Below are positions 25,351 to 64,000 of a stretch of DNA of 64,000 bases, in pieces (within the stretch, counting starts at the first letter, position 1; every line of letters begins with the position of its first letter). Source of the stretch: Glandiceps talaboti (taxonomy: Eukaryota; Hemichordata; Enteropneusta; Spengelidae); assembly GCF_964340395.1 (NCBI RefSeq), contig NC_135563.1:15522151-15586150 (forward strand), given 5' to 3'. The notes below the pieces were generated by a model that did not search any database, had not been told where the DNA came from, and worked only from the letters and a program-made list of their open reading frames with translations. The position numbers and the translations under genes are program-made.

Positions 25351-26851
25351 AAATGTATGTATTGTCGTCTGCTCAACTTTTTGGTCAAAATTCCTACTGA
25401 ACTGGTGAACTTTATATAGGCATATTCTTAAACAAGGTACAAGGAAAAAATATCAGAAATTGTGATTAATATGCAAATTTAGTTACATGTAGTTGTACTG
25501 GTATTCATTATTCACTTTGAGCATGTCTGCTCATCAGTGTGAATAGAAACCTACATGTAAATAACAAACAAACAAGTACAAGTTTCACTCAAAAACTAAC
25601 AAATGCTGTACATGTACCTACATGTATGCTACTGTTTCATGTCATTTATCTAAACATCAAGATAAATTAGGACAGTAGCAATATTTATTAATAGTAAAAA
25701 GTGGAAAATAATATAGTGTGTGTGTTAGGTTTGCACTACAAATTATCAGTTGTCAGCATGTGTACACAATGTACATTGTAGTAGATAGCAATTTGTGTTC
25801 AAAATTTCATTCCAATCTATTTGTTGGTTCTTGAGATTAGGGTTGTGATGACACAGACAGACCCTAAAGCTCAGCTATGTACTATTGTCAAAGACTCAAA
25901 ACACTTTCCACTGTTTTTGTAGACATTTTTTTTTTCAGAGCTTACATGTAAAACTGCTTTAGAGGTTTGATACATATAGTTATCAGAAGTGCCATTCGTA
26001 TTTCCAAAGTATTTCATCCAGTAGTTCAGAATATGACCAGTTTTTGTTTTCTGAAATGATTAAAGTGTTTTTATTTATGTTATATATTTGTGTACATCAA
26101 TATTAAAAGGCTTGAAATTAACTTTTTTTCCCTTGTAGTCCCATTGGGCACCAATTTCAGAAATTGGTAGCCTTAGGATGTTGACAATAGTTTCATATTC
26201 CTGAACTGAAAACAGAATTCCTCTCTTGGAAATACATGTATGTGTGTTACTAAAATAATGTCCGTAAATCTTCCATCCTTGAAACCATGCATAATCAGTG
26301 GTAGTCTGAGTGGGCTACATGTACCAGCTGCAAATTATGGTAGCCCCATGACAAGACTTGGTAGTCTGTGGACCCTGGGACTACTGTTAATTTTAAGCCC
26401 TGTATTAAAACAGTCAACATAAATGTTATCCGGATTTAATGAAGCATGCATACATGTACAGTAAATGATTTTGATATGAATTATTTAAAATGTCAAACTA
26501 TACAAAAAAATGGGTTCTGTACAGTAGTACAGCTGTTAGAGATGAGAGAAAGATATGTGATATGAATTATTGAAATGTGTATTCCATACATGGGTATTAG
26601 AAAAGGAATATGAGTATCATGAACTCAACTGAGTGATTAAATTCATAATAAAATCTTTGAAATTTTAACATTTTCAAATTTGACCAATTGTAGTCGTAGA
26701 CCACATCTGGAATTTTGAAGTGCATTTCAGAAACATTTGGTTGGAATGTACTTAGAACTTTACTAGCTGTAAATTGAGGATTATTTTTTTCATCAGACAT
26801 TTAACATCCCCACTGAAAATGCCAATTATTCTAGTAGACATTGTATACATG

Positions 26852-27010
26852 CTAGAGGTTGATTGTATCCAGAAGTATAGCGACAAATTGAAACCATAAT
26901 CACATTAGGGTGCTGATTTTGGGGTCTGAACTCAAAAATCAGTTCAGTAGGGTTTATGTTCAACATGTGTACTGCTACACAAATACAAATGTGTTTACCC
27001 GACTGGTGAC
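26852..27010 (+). repeat. Dispersed repeat family I, copy 2
   Basis: It matches copy 1 through CTAGAGGTTGA, CCAGAAGTATAG, TTGAAACCATAATCA and the GTGCTGATTTTGGGG core, and extends into ACTGCTACAC. Confidence 0.8.
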
Positions 27011-27234
27011 GATGTTATGATGAAGTCTTTATTTCTTGCAGTACAGTTTTTAAAAAATGTTATATTTGTATCTAGTACAGCTTTTATAATGAATACAGGG
27101 ATAAACTCAACTTTATTATCACAGTATTTTTTTTACAGTATTTTTTTCTCAATAAAAAAGAAACATTATAGTCTAATATATCTGAGGTCTGAAAAGCAAA
27201 GTTCGAACTACATGTACATATACATGTATACATA

Positions 27235-27275
27235 ATCATAGACCCACCACCAACGTTGCTGGAGGGTCTATGATA
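27235..27275. other. Short hairpin
   Basis: ATCATAGACCC pairs perfectly with GGGTCTATGAT across an 18-bp loop, 55 bp upstream of the (CA)n tract. Confidence 0.8.
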
Positions 27276-27328
27276 TAACACATACATGTACAAAATGTAC
27301 CAGATATACAAATGTATAAGCACAAACA

Positions 27329-27329
<1 letters not shown>

Positions 27330-27409
<80 letters not shown>

Positions 27410-27420
27410 GACACGCACAC
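27330..27420. repeat. (CA)n microsatellite
   Basis: About 75 bp of uninterrupted CA repeat is followed by an imperfect CAGACA tail. Confidence 0.97.
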
Positions 27421-28128
27421 AAAGTAGTACAAATACTGATAGGTATATAGCAATAATGGGTACAAACAACAAAGGGGCGATAACAGCAGGAAAAACAGTT
27501 TCCATGTGATTGAATTACATGTAATGAAAGAATTTAATTTGAATTGTATTGAGAACCAAGATGTTATTCTTTGTATTGAACTCTGCTATACATTGTTTTT
27601 GTAATTCCTAAAGTTAGTGCTGTCCTGGAGTGCATTCTCTGTATGGAGGACTGGTCTTTGTTTGTTCTTCAAACTCAGGAAAGAAAGCTAAATGTACAAG
27701 TATATACATGTCAAGTGACATTTCACCCTGTATGTACATAGCTTACTATAATTTCCTATGTGGTCAACCTCATTAATTTGATGACTATGTTTCTTTTTCC
27801 ACATCCTATGGAAGTCAAGACAGGTTTCTCATAAATACCTCTGTGGGGTACAGACTCGACCATCAGTGTAGTCCACCTGAGTTTCTTAGCAGTCATTTTC
27901 TACACTGCTAGTCTGTAAGATATGACATTCGTACTCTATGTTAATAGTGTGTAAGATACCACATTCCTAGTACCATATTTGAGTGAATATTGACATTACT
28001 ACATCATGTCTGTTGTATGTTGCATTTCAGTAAATATATTTTGATATTTGAAAAATAATCAACTTTATTTGTCATTGCCCATAAAACTATATAATTTCTC
28101 ACCTATCTTGTATATTTTATCTTTTCAG

Positions 28129-28169
28129 ATATTGTGTTCCATCTGGATTCCCCATGTTAGCATAGGACC

Positions 28170-28181
<12 letters not shown>
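28129..28181 (+). CDS. PCGF3: PCGF3 exon with short 5' UTR and first four codons (MDPH)
   Basis: A pyrimidine-rich tract ending in TTTTCAG (to 28128) is followed by 53 nt and a consensus donor GTAAGT at 28182. The ATG at 28170 sits in a good initiation context (ACC before, G after). An in-frame TAG at 28158-28160 lies just upstream, so translation could not start earlier in this exon. The four codons MDPH end in phase 0 and join in frame to the ATG that opens the next coding exon at 39082. Vertebrate PCGF3 has no such extra residues, so this exon could instead be 5' UTR whose ATG is used only partly, or a chance splice-like pattern. The evidence is signal quality and frame only, with no protein homology. 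Confidence 0.55.
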
Positions 28182-63872
<35,691 letters not shown>

Positions 63873-63921
63873 GTAAGGAGTAACTTAAAATTTTTTTTTA
63901 GTTTTGTTGATGTTCAAAATA

Positions 63922-64000
63922 GTATAGAGACTTGGGTATCTGACTTGAAATACTGGTTCATGGTGAACGGCGCTTTAAGCTAGATAACAGATAGCTAAGT
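63922..64000. mobile_element. Foldback repeat family C, copy 3, cut by window end
   Basis: The left arm TAGAGACTTGGGTATCTGAC and the start of the right arm (AACAGATAGCTAAGT) are visible; the rest lies outside the window. Confidence 0.7.

Larger units (their letters stand above)
22317..28128 (+). other. Putative first intron or upstream flank of PCGF3
   Basis: If the donor at 22317 is real, this is a 5.8-kb intron ending at the acceptor 28128. It contains a foldback element at 22487-22631, a copy of repeat family B near 23428, tandem duplications near 24.1 and 25.2 kb, part of family I at 26852, and a (CA)n tract at 27330. One short unrecognised open frame occurs near 24777. No other coding signal was seen. 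Confidence 0.4.

Overview
This is a eukaryotic nuclear window, almost certainly from an invertebrate bilaterian animal. It is AT-rich and poor in CpG, full of microsatellites and short foldback repeats, and contains one split gene on the + strand with canonical GT-AG introns. The exact taxon cannot be fixed from the sequence. A marine invertebrate (lophotrochozoan or invertebrate deuterostome) is my guess, based only on the close similarity of the protein to vertebrate PCGF3 and on the very frequent TACATGTA palindrome.

The one gene I can support is a Polycomb group RING finger gene of the PCGF3 type. Its coding exons lie at 28170-28181 (four codons, less certain), 39082-39187, 59754-59850, 60917-60972, 61334-61393, 62920-63146 and 63792-63872. 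A further exon with the C-terminal tail must lie beyond the window. The exons join with consistent phases into a 213-residue reading frame: N-terminal stretch, C3HC4 RING finger, conserved PCGF3 post-RING segment, acidic Ser-rich linker, and most of the RAWUL ubiquitin-like domain. The RING finger is cut in two by a 20.6-kb intron. PCGF proteins pair with RING1 proteins to form the PRC1 ubiquitin ligase that modifies histone H2A.

Positions 1-28.1 kb hold no convincing coding exon. Within this stretch, 22.08-22.43 kb is clearly CpG-rich, has several promoter-type motifs and a strong splice donor at 22317. It is my candidate for the promoter and first noncoding exon of the gene. A second CpG-rich patch sits at 1-430.

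The rest is intronic or flanking DNA. It holds at least nine families or types of foldback/MITE-like element with recognisable terminal inverted repeats, several diverged tandem arrays, a 21-copy 34-bp minisatellite at 53.15-53.87 kb, a compound microsatellite at 52.28-52.53 kb, and GU-rich and CA-rich tracts placed close to PCGF3 splice sites. No full-length transposon gene, tRNA, rRNA, CRISPR array or prokaryotic feature was seen. I found no clearly novel biological system. The most interesting points are the architecture and possible splicing control of the PCGF3 gene and the dense set of repeat families inside it.
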